Source of the DNA: Bacillus andreraoultii | Lineage (GTDB): Bacteria; Bacillota; Bacilli; Bacillales; Caldibacillaceae | Direction of reading: 5' to 3' | DNA: 64,000 nucleotides | Assembly: GCF_001244735.1 (NCBI RefSeq) | Contig: NZ_LN868937.1 | Coordinates: forward strand, 1,048,893 to 1,112,892 | Shown: positions 29,310 to 38,419 of the stretch, piece after piece | Numbering within the stretch: the stretch's first letter is position 1 | Layout: the number at the start of each line of letters is the position of its first letter | Position numbers and translations under genes: made by a program | Notes under the pieces: model-generated | Told to the model about the DNA's origin: nothing | What the model saw: the letters and a program-made list of their open reading frames with translations, nothing else | Databases searched by the model: none

Positions 29310-30734
29310 ATGGGTGAAGATAAAAAGCTTGGATTAGTTGCATTAATTGCATTAGTAATCGGTTCGATGATTGGTGGGGGAGCGTTTAATCTTGCTGGAG
29401 ATATCGCTCTTGGCGCGAATGCAGGTGCTGTCTTAATCGGTTGGGTTATAACGGGAATTGGTATTATTGCATTAGCCTTTGTCTTTCAAAATTTAGCAAG
29501 TAGAAAACCTGACCTTGATAGTGGTATTTACAGCTATGCAAAAGATGGATTTGGACCATTTCTAGGATTTAACAGTGCATGGGGCTATTGGTTATCCGCA
29601 TGGCTAGGTAACGTAGCATATGCAACATTGTTATTCGCTTCGATTGGATATTTTTTTCCAACATTTGCTGGAGGCCAAAATGTAGCCTCAATTATTGGTG
29701 CATCTGTAGCTTTATGGTTTGTTCACTATCTTGTCTTACGCGGTATTCATTCTGCAGCATTTATTAATACAATTACAACGATTGCAAAAATAATCCCTAT
29801 CTTCTTATTTATCATAATTGCAATTATTGCATTTAAATGGGATACTTTTACTTTTGACTTTTGGGGAGATGGTAGTTTCTCGTGGGGAGTTGTTGGTGAA
29901 CAAGTTAAAAGTACAATGTTAGTAACATTATGGGTATTTATTGGTGTTGAAGGTGCCGTCATTATGTCAGGAAGGGCAAAAAGACGTTCTGACATCGGTA
30001 AAGCTACGGTGATCGGTTTAGTTAGTGTACTTCTTATATACATTCTTATTTCACTATTATCACTAGGAATTATGCCAAGGGAAGAACTTGCTGAATTACC
30101 TAATCCTGCAATGGCCTATATTTTGGAAGACGTTGTCGGTAAGTGGGGAGCAATTATTATTAATCTCGGTCTTATCATTTCTGTATTGGGCGCATGGCTT
30201 GGCTGGACAATGTTTGCGGCTGAATTACCTTATGTGACTGCAAAAGATAAAATGTTTCCGAAATGGTTAGCGAAAGAAAATAAAAATAAAGCTCCTGTTA
30301 ACGCATTATGGTTAACAAACGGTTTAGTACAAATCTTCTTAATCACATTATTATTCTCTGATAAAGCATATAACTTTATGTTTTCACTCGCATCATCAGC
30401 GATTTTAATTCCGTATATGTTATCAGCGTTCTACCAAGTAAAATTAACTTTTACTGGTGAAACGTATGAGGCAGATAGGAGTCGGAGGAAAGATAAAATA
30501 ATCGGAATTATTGCTAGTGTTTATGGGATTTGGCTCGTTTATGCAGCTGGTGTTGATTATTTATTATTAACGATGTTGTTATATGCACCAGGTATTATAT
30601 TGTATAAATGGACGATAAAGGAAAATCAAATACAAGTAAAAGAAACGAAATTAGATAAAGCCTTGATGTTCATTATTGCAATCCTTGGATTATGGGCTTT
30701 AATAGCGCTTCTTATGGGGAAAATTAGTATTTAA
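29310..30734 (+). CDS. arcD: Arginine/ornithine antiporter ArcD
   Basis: Electroneutral exchanger that brings in arginine and exports ornithine for the ADI pathway. A 474-residue APC-superfamily protein with about 13 membrane helices. The family signature GSMIGGGAFNLAGDIA lies at about residues 18-33, and SAWGYWLSAWLGNVAYATLL follows. AAGGTGAG lies 5 nt before the ATG at 29310; a GTG three codons upstream sits inside that site. A second, related antiporter follows arcC. Confidence 0.92.
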   Translation: MGEDKKLGLVALIALVIGSMIGGGAFNLAGDIALGANAGAVLIGWVITGIGIIALAFVFQNLASRKPDLDSGIYSYAKDGFGPFLGFNSAWGYWLSAWLGNVAYATLLFASIGYFFPTFAGGQNVASIIGASVALWFVHYLVLRGIHSAAFINTITTIAKIIPIFLFIIIAIIAFKWDTFTFDFWGDGSFSWGVVGEQVKSTMLVTLWVFIGVEGAVIMSGRAKRRSDIGKATVIGLVSVLLIYILISLLSLGIMPREELAELPNPAMAYILEDVVGKWGAIIINLGLIISVLGAWLGWTMFAAELPYVTAKDKMFPKWLAKENKNKAPVNALWLTNGLVQIFLITLLFSDKAYNFMFSLASSAILIPYMLSAFYQVKLTFTGETYEADRSRRKDKIIGIIASVYGIWLVYAAGVDYLLLTMLLYAPGIILYKWTIKENQIQVKETKLDKALMFIIAILGLWALIALLMGKISI

Positions 30735-30781
30735 GATATGAGTGTTTCGATAAAAATAGAGTGATAGAAAGGAAATTTGCG

Positions 30782-31723
30782 ATGACAAAAGAACGAATAG
30801 TTATTGCGTTAGGTGGAAATGCTATCCAATCCGGTGAGGCAACTGCAAGTGCACAACAAGAAGCATTAAAACTGACGGCAAACCAGTTAATTGAAATCGT
30901 TAAATTAGGGTATCAAGTGGCAATTACACATGGTAATGGTCCACAAGTAGGAAATATTCTTCTGCAACAAATTAATTCTGATTGCAGTCAAACACCTGCA
31001 ATGCCTTTAGATACTTGCGGAGCGATGAGTGAAGGAATGATTGGCTATTGGTTAGATAATGAAATAGATGTCGTTCTTCATAAGAATAAAATGGACAAAG
31101 ATGTTGTCGCAATTGTAACTCGGGTTGAGGTGGATCCTTGCGATCAAGCATTTGAAAGCCCCTCCAAGCCAATTGGCCCGTTCTATACAGAGGAAGAAGT
31201 GATAAAACAAATGGAGGAAACAGGGGCGGTTTTTATAGAAGATGCAGGGAGAGGATGGCGAAAAGTCGTACCGTCCCCGAAGCCAATTAGTATTTTAGAA
31301 CATAGAATAATAAAAAAACTAGTTGATAACGGAAATATTGTCATCAGTGCAGGTGGAGGCGGTATTCCTGTCTATCGAAATGATGGGGAAATTATCGGTG
31401 TTGAAGCTGTCATTGATAAAGACTATGCTTCTGAAAAGTTAGCTGAGTTAATTGATGCTGATATACTCCTGATTCTTACTGGTGTTGATTATGTATTTAT
31501 CAACTATAATAAACCTAATCAGAAAGCGTTAGTAGAAGTAAGTGTAGAAGAAATAAAGAGTTATATAGAAGAAGGACAGTTTGCAAAAGGGAGTATGTTA
31601 CCAAAAGTTGAAGCTGCTGTTCAATTTGTCGAATCGAAACCTGGACGAAAAGCAATTATTACATCATTGGAACATGCGGTAGATGCAATGGAAGGAAAAT
31701 ATGGAACGAGAATTATTTCATAA
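30782..31723 (+). CDS. arcC: Carbamate kinase
   Basis: Last ADI enzyme: carbamoyl phosphate plus ADP to ATP, CO2 and ammonia. The 313-residue amino-acid-kinase fold shows IVIALGGNAIQ (about residues 6-16), THGNGPQVGN (about 47-56), SAGGGGIPV and the C-terminal FAKGSMLPKVEAA (about 267-279). The ATG at 30782 has GAAAGGAA upstream; the frame runs seven codons further 5' without a site. It ends the first half of the cluster. Confidence 0.96.
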   Translation: MTKERIVIALGGNAIQSGEATASAQQEALKLTANQLIEIVKLGYQVAITHGNGPQVGNILLQQINSDCSQTPAMPLDTCGAMSEGMIGYWLDNEIDVVLHKNKMDKDVVAIVTRVEVDPCDQAFESPSKPIGPFYTEEEVIKQMEETGAVFIEDAGRGWRKVVPSPKPISILEHRIIKKLVDNGNIVISAGGGGIPVYRNDGEIIGVEAVIDKDYASEKLAELIDADILLILTGVDYVFINYNKPNQKALVEVSVEEIKSYIEEGQFAKGSMLPKVEAAVQFVESKPGRKAIITSLEHAVDAMEGKYGTRIIS

Positions 31724-31743
31724 GGTGTAAAATTATGTAAAAA

Positions 31744-31761
31744 TATGCATAAAAATTAAAA
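31744..31761. promoter_or_regulatory. ARG-box-like site before arcD2
   Basis: TATGCATAAAAATTAAAA agrees with the Bacillus AhrC/ArgR box CATGAATAAAAATKCAAK at 14 of 18 positions. A single box in an AT-rich gap is weak, but the target (arginine transport) fits. Confidence 0.4.
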
Positions 31762-31825
31762 AAATAAGTGATAAAGACTTTAAATTGTGATAAACTTATA
31801 AAAGAAAAAATAGAGGTGGTGTGGA

Positions 31826-31860
31826 AGGTACAAGTTGATTTTTTGATAGATTGTACCTTC
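31826..31860 (+). other. Hairpin in the arcD2 leader
   Basis: GAAGGTACAA pairs with TTGTACCTTC around a T-rich loop, upstream of the second antiporter. The 3' side continues TACCTATTTTCCCC, so weak termination is possible. Confidence 0.5.
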
Positions 31861-31903
31861 TACCTATTTTCCCCATAAATTAATATTAAAGGATTTGAAG
31901 TCT

Positions 31904-33325
31904 ATGGAAACAACATCAAAGAAAATCAGCTTATTTTCATTAACCGCACTTGTTATTAGTTCCTCCATAGGTGGTGGAGTTTTCGGAATTGCCTCCGATT
32001 TATCAAGTGGTTCTGCAGTAGGACCTAGTTTAATTGCATGGCTTATTGTAGGACTTGGTATACTTATGCTATCACTGAGTTTTAATAACTTAATAAGTAA
32101 ACGCCCGGATTTAGTAGGGATGTTTAGTTTTGCAGAAGCTGGGTTCGGTCCATTTTGGGGATTTATAAGCGGTTGGGGTTATTGGTTGTCTGCATGGCTT
32201 GGAAACGTCGCTTTTGCAACGATGATGATGAATGCATTTGCGTACTTCTTCCCAATATTTGATGATGGGCAAAATATTCCGTCAATCATTTTAGCCAGTC
32301 TATTTATGTGGTCACTAACTTTTATTGTTAATAAAGGGGTGGAGAGTGCCGCATTATTAAATACAGTTATTACGATATGTAAATTAACTCCATTATTTGT
32401 TTTTATTGTTTTCGGTATTTTCGCCTTTAAATTGGATATATTTACAGCAAATTTCTGGGGTACCGTTTCGCATAACTTTGAACTACATGCTGTAATGAGT
32501 CAAATTCGTAATTGTATGATGGTGATGATGTGGGTTTTTGTAGGGATTGAAGGTGCTTCAATACTATCTACAAGAGCTGAAAAAAAGAGTGATGCAGGTA
32601 AGGCAACTGTACTTGGGGTATTAAGTCTTTTAGCAATTTATGTAATGGCTTCAATCATCCCGTATGGAATTATGTCACAAGAGCAGTTGGCTGAAATGAA
32701 ACAACCTTCGATGGCATATGTTTTTGAAAGTATTGTCGGTCCTTGGGGTGCAGCATTTATAAATATCGGCTTAATTATTTCACTACTAGGTTCATGGTTA
32801 TCATGGACAATGCTTCCAGGAGAAACAGCACTATTAATGTCACGTAAAGGGTTATTACCAAAAGCTTTTAAATATGTAAATAAGGCAGGAGCACCGACAT
32901 TTGCGTTAATCGTAACGGCAGGACTCGTCCAATTATTTGTTTTTACATTTTTATTTACTGATAAAGCTTATAACTTTGCCTATTCATTATGTACAGCTTC
33001 AATCTTAATTTGTTATTTATTTGTTACGTTATATCAAATAAAAATTTCCTATCAAAATCGGCATATGAAAGGTGAAAAGCAACAGTTCGTAATTGGAATG
33101 ATTGCGTTCGTTTTCCAAATTAGTGCGATTTTACTATCAGGACTTATCTATCTATTAATTTGTTTTATCGCCTATATTCCTGGTGTCTATTTTTATATAA
33201 AAGCTCGGAGGGAAGATGGTGAGGAAATTGTGTTATCTACCAATGAATGGATTGCAACAGCGCATATTGTTGTTGGTGCACTAATTGCAATTGGGTTAAT
33301 CTATACGGGTTTTGTGCAAATATAA
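31904..33325 (+). CDS. Second ArcD-like basic amino acid antiporter
   Basis: A 473-residue APC-superfamily transporter, clearly a paralog of the arcD product. It shares the opening SSIGGGVFGIASDL, GWGYWLSAWLGNVAFATMMM and SWTMLPGETALL. The ATG at 31904 has AAAGGA 10 nt upstream; a TTG three codons earlier is too close to it. Two different antiporters in one ADI cluster suggest different partner pairs (for example arginine/ornithine and another amino acid exchange), but the sequence does not show which. Confidence 0.88.
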   Translation: METTSKKISLFSLTALVISSSIGGGVFGIASDLSSGSAVGPSLIAWLIVGLGILMLSLSFNNLISKRPDLVGMFSFAEAGFGPFWGFISGWGYWLSAWLGNVAFATMMMNAFAYFFPIFDDGQNIPSIILASLFMWSLTFIVNKGVESAALLNTVITICKLTPLFVFIVFGIFAFKLDIFTANFWGTVSHNFELHAVMSQIRNCMMVMMWVFVGIEGASILSTRAEKKSDAGKATVLGVLSLLAIYVMASIIPYGIMSQEQLAEMKQPSMAYVFESIVGPWGAAFINIGLIISLLGSWLSWTMLPGETALLMSRKGLLPKAFKYVNKAGAPTFALIVTAGLVQLFVFTFLFTDKAYNFAYSLCTASILICYLFVTLYQIKISYQNRHMKGEKQQFVIGMIAFVFQISAILLSGLIYLLICFIAYIPGVYFYIKARREDGEEIVLSTNEWIATAHIVVGALIAIGLIYTGFVQI

Positions 33326-33365
33326 ACATAGTTTTCAAAATTAGTAAGATCAGAGGTTATACAAT

Positions 33366-34484
33366 ATGAAAATACCAAGATTCGGTGTAGAAGAATGGTT
33401 AAATGTTTGGGAAAATGATGCACGCTATGATATAGCAGGAAGTTCGATTGCTTCTTTCACATTAGAGGAGATTATCGGAATTGATGGGACTTCTCCAAAT
33501 GAATTTTATGATAGAATAATAAAGAAAAAAATGGACTATGGTTGGATTGAAGGGTCACCACAGTTTAAACAAGAAGTAAGTAAATTATATAAACATATGC
33601 CTCCAGAAAATATTCTTCAAACAAATGGAGCAACGGGTGCAAACTTACTTGCTTTTTATGCATTAATAGAACGAGGGGATCACGTTATTGCGATGCACCC
33701 GACGTATCAGCAATTATATGATATACCACGTTCAATGGGGGCTGAAGTCACCTTCTGGGAAATCGATGAGGAACACGAGTGGATTCCTAATATTGAAGAA
33801 TTAAAAAGGCTCATTCGACCGGATACAAAAATGATCTGTTTAAATAATGCGAATAACCCTACTGGAACAGTTCTCGATGAAGAAATGTTAATGCAAATTG
33901 TCGAAATCGCTGCTAGTGTCGGTGCATATGTGCTCGTTGATGAAGTATATAAACCACTCGATCCGAATGTTCATATCCCTTCTATTGTTGATTTATATGA
34001 TAAAGGGATTGCGACGAATAGTTTGTCAAAGACATATTCCGTACCAGGTGTTCGTGTTGGTTGGACGGCTAGTAATCGTGAAATCGCAAATGTTTTTAGA
34101 AAATATCGTGATTATACAATGATTTGTGCGGGGGTCTTTGATGATTATTTAGCCGTGCATACGTTAAAAAATAAAGAAGCGATCTTAAGAAGAAATCAAG
34201 ATATTGTTTATACAAACTTAGCACTCTTGAAAGAATGGGTGAACAATGAAACGCGGGTTTCGTTAGTTTTTCCAAAAGCCGTTTCAACTTCTTTTATCAA
34301 ATTAAATATTCCAGTTGATGTAGAAGAGTTTTGTATAGATTTATTAAAAACAAAAGGGGTATTACTAGTTCCAGGTAATCGTTTTGATGTACCAGGTCAT
34401 GCCCGCCTCGGCTACTGCACCCATACACACATTTTAGAAAAAGGTTTAGCTGAACTGTCTTCCTATTTAAAGCAGTATCATTAG
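33366..34484 (+). CDS. arcT: PLP-dependent aminotransferase, ArcT-like
   Basis: Class I/II fold aminotransferase of 372 residues. The motifs are NNANNPTGTVL, LVDEVYKPL and the PLP lysine in NSLSKTYSVPGVRVGW (near residue 222). Genes of this type, called arcT, accompany arc operons in lactobacilli; their substrate in the ADI pathway is unproven. RBS AGAGG lies before the ATG. It is the last gene of the cluster and is followed by a terminator. Confidence 0.85.
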   Translation: MKIPRFGVEEWLNVWENDARYDIAGSSIASFTLEEIIGIDGTSPNEFYDRIIKKKMDYGWIEGSPQFKQEVSKLYKHMPPENILQTNGATGANLLAFYALIERGDHVIAMHPTYQQLYDIPRSMGAEVTFWEIDEEHEWIPNIEELKRLIRPDTKMICLNNANNPTGTVLDEEMLMQIVEIAASVGAYVLVDEVYKPLDPNVHIPSIVDLYDKGIATNSLSKTYSVPGVRVGWTASNREIANVFRKYRDYTMICAGVFDDYLAVHTLKNKEAILRRNQDIVYTNLALLKEWVNNETRVSLVFPKAVSTSFIKLNIPVDVEEFCIDLLKTKGVLLVPGNRFDVPGHARLGYCTHTHILEKGLAELSSYLKQYH

Positions 34485-34513
34485 TGTAGCACATCACCGG
34501 TACATAATTGCTT

Positions 34514-34545
34514 GGACCCTCCAATACGTTGAAGGGTCCTTCCTC
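34514..34545 (+). terminator. Terminator of the arc cluster
   Basis: GGACCCT (34514-34520) pairs with AGGGTCC (34533-34539), followed by TTCCTCCGTTT. The T run is weak. Confidence 0.55.
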
Positions 34546-34646
34546 CGTTTATACCTCCCTAATCTTGTAACAATCATTTTGAATGGTCCTTAGTTAGAAA
34601 ATTGTCAAGTTACCACCAGGAGTTTTTGGTAAATAATAAGAACCTG

Positions 34647-34675
34647 TGGACATATTAACAATATCGTTTTATAAT
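34647..34675 (+). promoter_or_regulatory. Sigma-A promoter of the purine permease gene
   Basis: TGGACA (34647-34652), a 17-bp spacer and TATAAT (34670-34675). Confidence 0.6.
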
Positions 34676-34694
34676 GGAAGGTAGTACAATAAAA

Positions 34695-34744
34695 ACAATT
34701 TACTATGAATGCATTGAGCAGTTTTTAGTAGGTTGTCTTTTTTT
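34695..34744 (+). terminator. Terminator-like hairpin in the permease leader
   Basis: ACAATTTACTA (34695-34705) pairs fully with TAGTAGGTTGT (34726-34736), with two G-U pairs, and CTTTTTTTAG follows. It lies between the promoter and the gene, so it should stop most transcripts unless relieved. A second hairpin, AGTCTTTTGTAAAAGACT, follows at 34745-34762. Confidence 0.6.
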
Positions 34745-34808
34745 AGTCTTTTGTAAAAGACTGGGTGGGTGAGGGAATTAATACTTTAAAAATTTAAGGA
34801 AGGATTAG

Positions 34809-36110
34809 ATGTTTAAAGAAAAAATTAATAACCTCACAGGTGTTTACGATAAAGGTTCTACGATTAAAACAGAACTTTTATCAGGTTGTGTTTCATTTTT
34901 TACAATCGTTTATATTATTGCAGTAAATGCTACAATCCTCGCAGATGCTGGGATACCCGTTAAAGGTGCTGTTTGGGCTACAATTATTACATCAGTAGTA
35001 GCGGGTTTACTAATGGGGATATTCGGAAACTTACCATTAATCCTCGTTCCAGGCATGGGTGTAAATGCAATGTTCACCTATACATTTGTTCACTCGATGG
35101 GTCTCACATGGCAAGAAGCGTTAGCAGTTGGATTTGTTTCAGGTGTGTTATTTGTCGTTATTGCATTTACAAAATTAGCTCCCGTTTTAGCAGCTTCCAT
35201 ACCAGAATCATTAAAAGCGGCCATTAATGTAGGTCTTGGTTTATTTTTAGCTTTGATTGGCTTGGAGAAAAGTCAGTTAATCGTAAAAGGGGAACATGCA
35301 TTAGTTCAATTAGGTGATTTTACGAGTATTGAAGTGCTCGTGTTTTTAATAACACTTGTCATTACCATTATTTTATTTTTACGTGATGTACCAGCAAATT
35401 TCTTGATTTCCATTTTTATTGGAACGGTCATTGCTTGGATGTTCGGTCTTGTTGATACGAGTCAAATTGGTCAATCCTCAGCTATTTCAATTAGTGATTT
35501 TCACACCGTCTTTTTCGGTATGTCTTTTGATCGTATTACAACGACAACTTTTTGGATTGCCGTATTTTCTTTAACAATGGTACTTGTATTTGAAAATATC
35601 GGTCTTGTTAGTGGACAATTAAAGTTATCTAATCAATCAGAGAAATTTAAAACTGCTTTTCGGATAACATCTTTAGGAACTATTATTAGTAGTATTTGTG
35701 GGTCAAGTCCAACGGTGTCGACAGTAGAAACAGCAGCTGGTATTACAACAGGAGGAAAAACAGGAATTACTTCGATTACCACAAGTCTGCTCTTTTTACT
35801 ATCAATCTTTTTTATACCGTTTGTTACGATTATTCCTGGAAGTGCTATTGCGCCAATCTTAATTATTATTGGTGGATTAATGTTACAAAATGTGAAGAAT
35901 ATCAACTTACAAGACTTATCGGAAGTTATTCCCGCATTTTTAATTATCATTATGATACCATTCTCATATAGTATTGCGGACGGGCTTGCGTTTGGATTTA
36001 TTTCTTACCCGATTGTCAAAATAGCGATAGGAAAATCAAAACAAGTTTCCATTCCTTTATATATCATTGCAGGGTTATTTTTAATGAACTTCGTTTTACA
36101 AAATGTATAA
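34809..36110 (+). CDS. pbuO: Purine (hypoxanthine/guanine) permease, AzgA type
   Basis: Proton-driven nucleobase importer of the NCS2/AzgA group, 433 residues, about 12-14 membrane segments. Family motifs are SFFTIVYIIAVNATIL, LILVPGMGVNAMFTYT (about residues 77-92), GLGLFLALIG and GSSPTVSTVETAAGI (about 298-312). PbuO is the closest name by family and chromosomal region; PbuG is the alternative. AAGGA precedes the ATG. The leader carries a hairpin that looks like an attenuator. Confidence 0.8.
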   Translation: MFKEKINNLTGVYDKGSTIKTELLSGCVSFFTIVYIIAVNATILADAGIPVKGAVWATIITSVVAGLLMGIFGNLPLILVPGMGVNAMFTYTFVHSMGLTWQEALAVGFVSGVLFVVIAFTKLAPVLAASIPESLKAAINVGLGLFLALIGLEKSQLIVKGEHALVQLGDFTSIEVLVFLITLVITIILFLRDVPANFLISIFIGTVIAWMFGLVDTSQIGQSSAISISDFHTVFFGMSFDRITTTTFWIAVFSLTMVLVFENIGLVSGQLKLSNQSEKFKTAFRITSLGTIISSICGSSPTVSTVETAAGITTGGKTGITSITTSLLFLLSIFFIPFVTIIPGSAIAPILIIIGGLMLQNVKNINLQDLSEVIPAFLIIIMIPFSYSIADGLAFGFISYPIVKIAIGKSKQVSIPLYIIAGLFLMNFVLQNV

Positions 36111-36124
36111 TAGATTTTTTAAAC

Positions 36125-36155
36125 AGGCACGTAGATTGAATCTGCGTGCCTTTTC
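36125..36155 (+). terminator. Terminator after the purine permease
   Basis: AGGCACGTAGATT pairs with AATCTGCGTGCCT; TTTCTTTA follows. Confidence 0.8.
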
Positions 36156-36566
36156 TTTACGCAAGGATTCTAGACGCCCCAATCGCAGTAAAAAAGGATA
36201 AAATGGTCCTCTAGAAGAGATATACGCTCACTTCATGTCCAATCGAATTGAAGGAATCATTTGCCACATCCACACCTAAAAAACTAAACAACAAAAAATG
36301 GACAAGTCCATTCATACGAAGCTTATCCGTTGTGTTATTCATATGAGTGAATTCGAATTTCATTTTAGGGTAAAGAAGTGTGCTTTGTTCCTAATCAATA
36401 AAAGTTTTCTATGCTTATACGACAAAATGAATAAAATAGAACAAAAATTAACGATTTAGATTTTATCCGAGAACCATTGTGACTTTAGTCATAGGTTGTT
36501 GACGAACGGAGTACCCGAGTATGTGATTATATAGTTGGTTGTTAAAACATATACTAAATTTGGTGC
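36156..36566. other. Gap between pbuO and the serS leader
   Basis: 410 bp without a convincing gene. A short minus-strand frame near 36215-36300 reads FLGVDVANDSFNSIG, which vaguely resembles the start of an IS110-type transposase; I do not call it. The stretch 36458-36505 repeats a segment found before tyrS. Confidence 0.4.
36458..36505 (+). repeat. Short repeat upstream of serS T-box promoter
   Basis: Aligns with 11443-11492 upstream of tyrS through the blocks CGAGAACC, TGTGACTT, AGTCAT and GTTGTTGACGAA. Both copies lie 5' of a T-box promoter. Confidence 0.5.
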
Positions 36567-36595
36567 TTGACTATTAGAAATTATTCAGATATAAT
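36567..36595 (+). promoter_or_regulatory. Sigma-A promoter of the T-box/serS unit
   Basis: TTGACT (36567-36572), a 17-bp spacer and TATAAT (36590-36595). Confidence 0.8.
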
Positions 36596-36601
36596 GTGTA
36601 T

Positions 36602-36858
36602 AAAATAATCGCATACTTTTATCGATGATAGGAAATAGTAGTGGGTGAGTTTTCTTTTTAGAGAGCTGATGGTTGGTGGAAATCAGTAGAAAATACCTGT
36701 GAATCCATCCTTGAGAGTGGTACTGAACGCACGAAAGTAGGTACTGCCGGTTAACCGTTATCTTTGTGAGTGGTGAGTATTTTAAAAATACTTGCAATTT
36801 GGGTGGCAACGCGGAAACAAAACTTCCGTCCCTTTATTGGGATGGGAGTTTTTTTTAT
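36602..36858 (+). ncRNA. T-box riboswitch leader (serine specific)
   Basis: Stem I contains GAGAGCTGATGGTTGGTG (about 36661-36678) and the GAATCCATCC loop with a TCC (Ser) specifier. The T-box reads GGGTGGCAACGCGG (36801-36814). The terminator AACTTCCGTCCC/GGGATGGGAGTT (36821-36850) is followed by eight T. It senses uncharged tRNA-Ser and controls serS. Confidence 0.93.
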
Positions 36859-36893
36859 ACCATTTTTTAATAAATGAAAAGGAGGAAGGAAAA

Positions 36894-38171
36894 ATGTTTA
36901 ATATAAAGTTACTTAGAGAAAACTTTGATGAAGTAAAAGCAAAATTAACACAGCACCGTGGTGAAGACTTGTCAGAATTAGAAAAGTTTGGTGACCTAGA
37001 TCAAAAGCGTCGTAATTTAATTGTTGAAACGGAACAGTTAAAGAAAAGGAGAAAAGATGTATCTGCTCAAATTGCTGAGTTAAAGAAAGAAAATAAAGAT
37101 GCTGAAGATTTAATTGTTGAGATGCGCAAAGTTGGTGACCAAATCAAGGTATTGGATGATGAATTACGTGTAATTGAAGACGAATTGAATTTGCTACTTC
37201 TATCTATCCCAAATTTACCCCATGAAACGGTACCGATTGGTGATACAGAAGATGATAATGTTGAGATTCGCAAGTGGGGAGAAGTTCCACAATTTGATTT
37301 TGAAGCAAAAGCCCATTGGGATGTTGCTACAGATTTAGACATTATTGATTTTGAACGTGCGGCAAAAGTAACGGGTAGCCGATTTGTATTTTATAAAGGA
37401 CTTGGTGCCAAACTTGAAAGGGCTTTAATTTCCTTCATGTTAGATCTTCATACCGAACAGCATGGTTATACCGAAATGATACCGCCATATTTGGTGAATC
37501 GTGCAAGCTTAACAGGAACAGGGCAATTGCCAAAATTTGAGGAAGATGTATTCTTAGTAGAAAAAGAAGATTATTTCTTAATTCCAACAGCAGAAGTACC
37601 GGTAACAAATTACTACCGCGATGAAATACTTTCTGTAGACGATCTCCCAGCTAAGTTTGCAGCTTATAGTGCTTGTTTCCGTTCTGAAGCTGGATCTGCT
37701 GGAAGAGATACACGCGGTTTAATTCGTCAACATCAGTTTAATAAAGTTGAATTAGTGAAATTTGTTAAGCCAGAAGATTCTTATGAGGAATTGGAAAAAT
37801 TAACAAATGATGCAGAGAAAGTATTGCAGTTGTTAGAGCTTCCTTATCGAGTCGTAGCGATTTGTACAGGTGATTTAGGTTTTACAGCAGCGAAAAAGTA
37901 TGACTTGGAAGTATGGATACCAAGTAACAATATGTACCGCGAAATTTCTTCTTGCAGTAATTTTGAAGATTTCCAAGCTAGAAGAGCAAATATCCGGTTT
38001 AGAAGAGAACCTAAAGGAAAACCAGAATTTGTTCATACACTAAATGGATCTGGATTAGCTATTGGCCGTACGGTTGCCGCTATATTAGAAAATTACCAAC
38101 AAGCAGATGGGAGAGTACGGATACCAGAAGTGTTAAGACCATATATGGGTGGAAAAGAATATATCGAATAA
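36894..38171 (+). CDS. serS: Seryl-tRNA synthetase
   Basis: Class II synthetase that charges tRNA-Ser (and tRNA-Sec where present). The N-terminal antiparallel coiled coil (about residues 25-105) is rich in Lys/Glu. The catalytic domain follows, with motif 2 around [20 protein letters not shown] and motif 3 around [16 protein letters not shown]. The ATG at 36894 has AAAGGAGGAAGG upstream and gives 425 residues, the family length; the frame extends back through the T-box terminator but that part is not coding. Confidence 0.97.
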   Translation: MFNIKLLRENFDEVKAKLTQHRGEDLSELEKFGDLDQKRRNLIVETEQLKKRRKDVSAQIAELKKENKDAEDLIVEMRKVGDQIKVLDDELRVIEDELNLLLLSIPNLPHETVPIGDTEDDNVEIRKWGEVPQFDFEAKAHWDVATDLDIIDFERAAKVTGSRFVFYKGLGAKLERALISFMLDLHTEQHGYTEMIPPYLVNRASLTGTGQLPKFEEDVFLVEKEDYFLIPTAEVPVTNYYRDEILSVDDLPAKFAAYSACFRSEAGSAGRDTRGLIRQHQFNKVELVKFVKPEDSYEELEKLTNDAEKVLQLLELPYRVVAICTGDLGFTAAKKYDLEVWIPSNNMYREISSCSNFEDFQARRANIRFRREPKGKPEFVHTLNGSGLAIGRTVAAILENYQQADGRVRIPEVLRPYMGGKEYIE

Positions 38172-38211
38172 AAAGAAGCAGCTTCAATTGAAAGCCTAGC
38201 AGTTAATAAAA

Positions 38212-38249
38212 AAGATACGGAGTGGATAACCTTCCGTATCTTTTTTTAT
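38212..38249 (+). terminator. Terminator after serS
   Basis: AAGATACGGA (38212-38221) pairs with TCCGTATCTT (38233-38242) and seven T follow. Confidence 0.85.
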
Positions 38250-38419
38250 ATAGAGAGATAAGGACTATTGGAGCCTCATCTTTTAAGAAGTGATACGCTC
38301 GTTTAAAGATTTTAGAGACACGAAGAAGCTAAGGGGATAGAGACAGGGTAAGACGAATTCACAATAGTTGCGAGGTGGGGGAAAATCGCCATTACCTGTA
38401 CGTTCCCATCAAACATACT

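Noticed and set aside
34600..34800. Purine riboswitch before the permease
   Set aside because: The conserved purine aptamer core could not be found; only a terminator-like hairpin is present.
36215..36300. IS110-type transposase start
   Set aside because: A few residues (FLGVDVANDSF) are suggestive, but no longer match, start or element end is visible.
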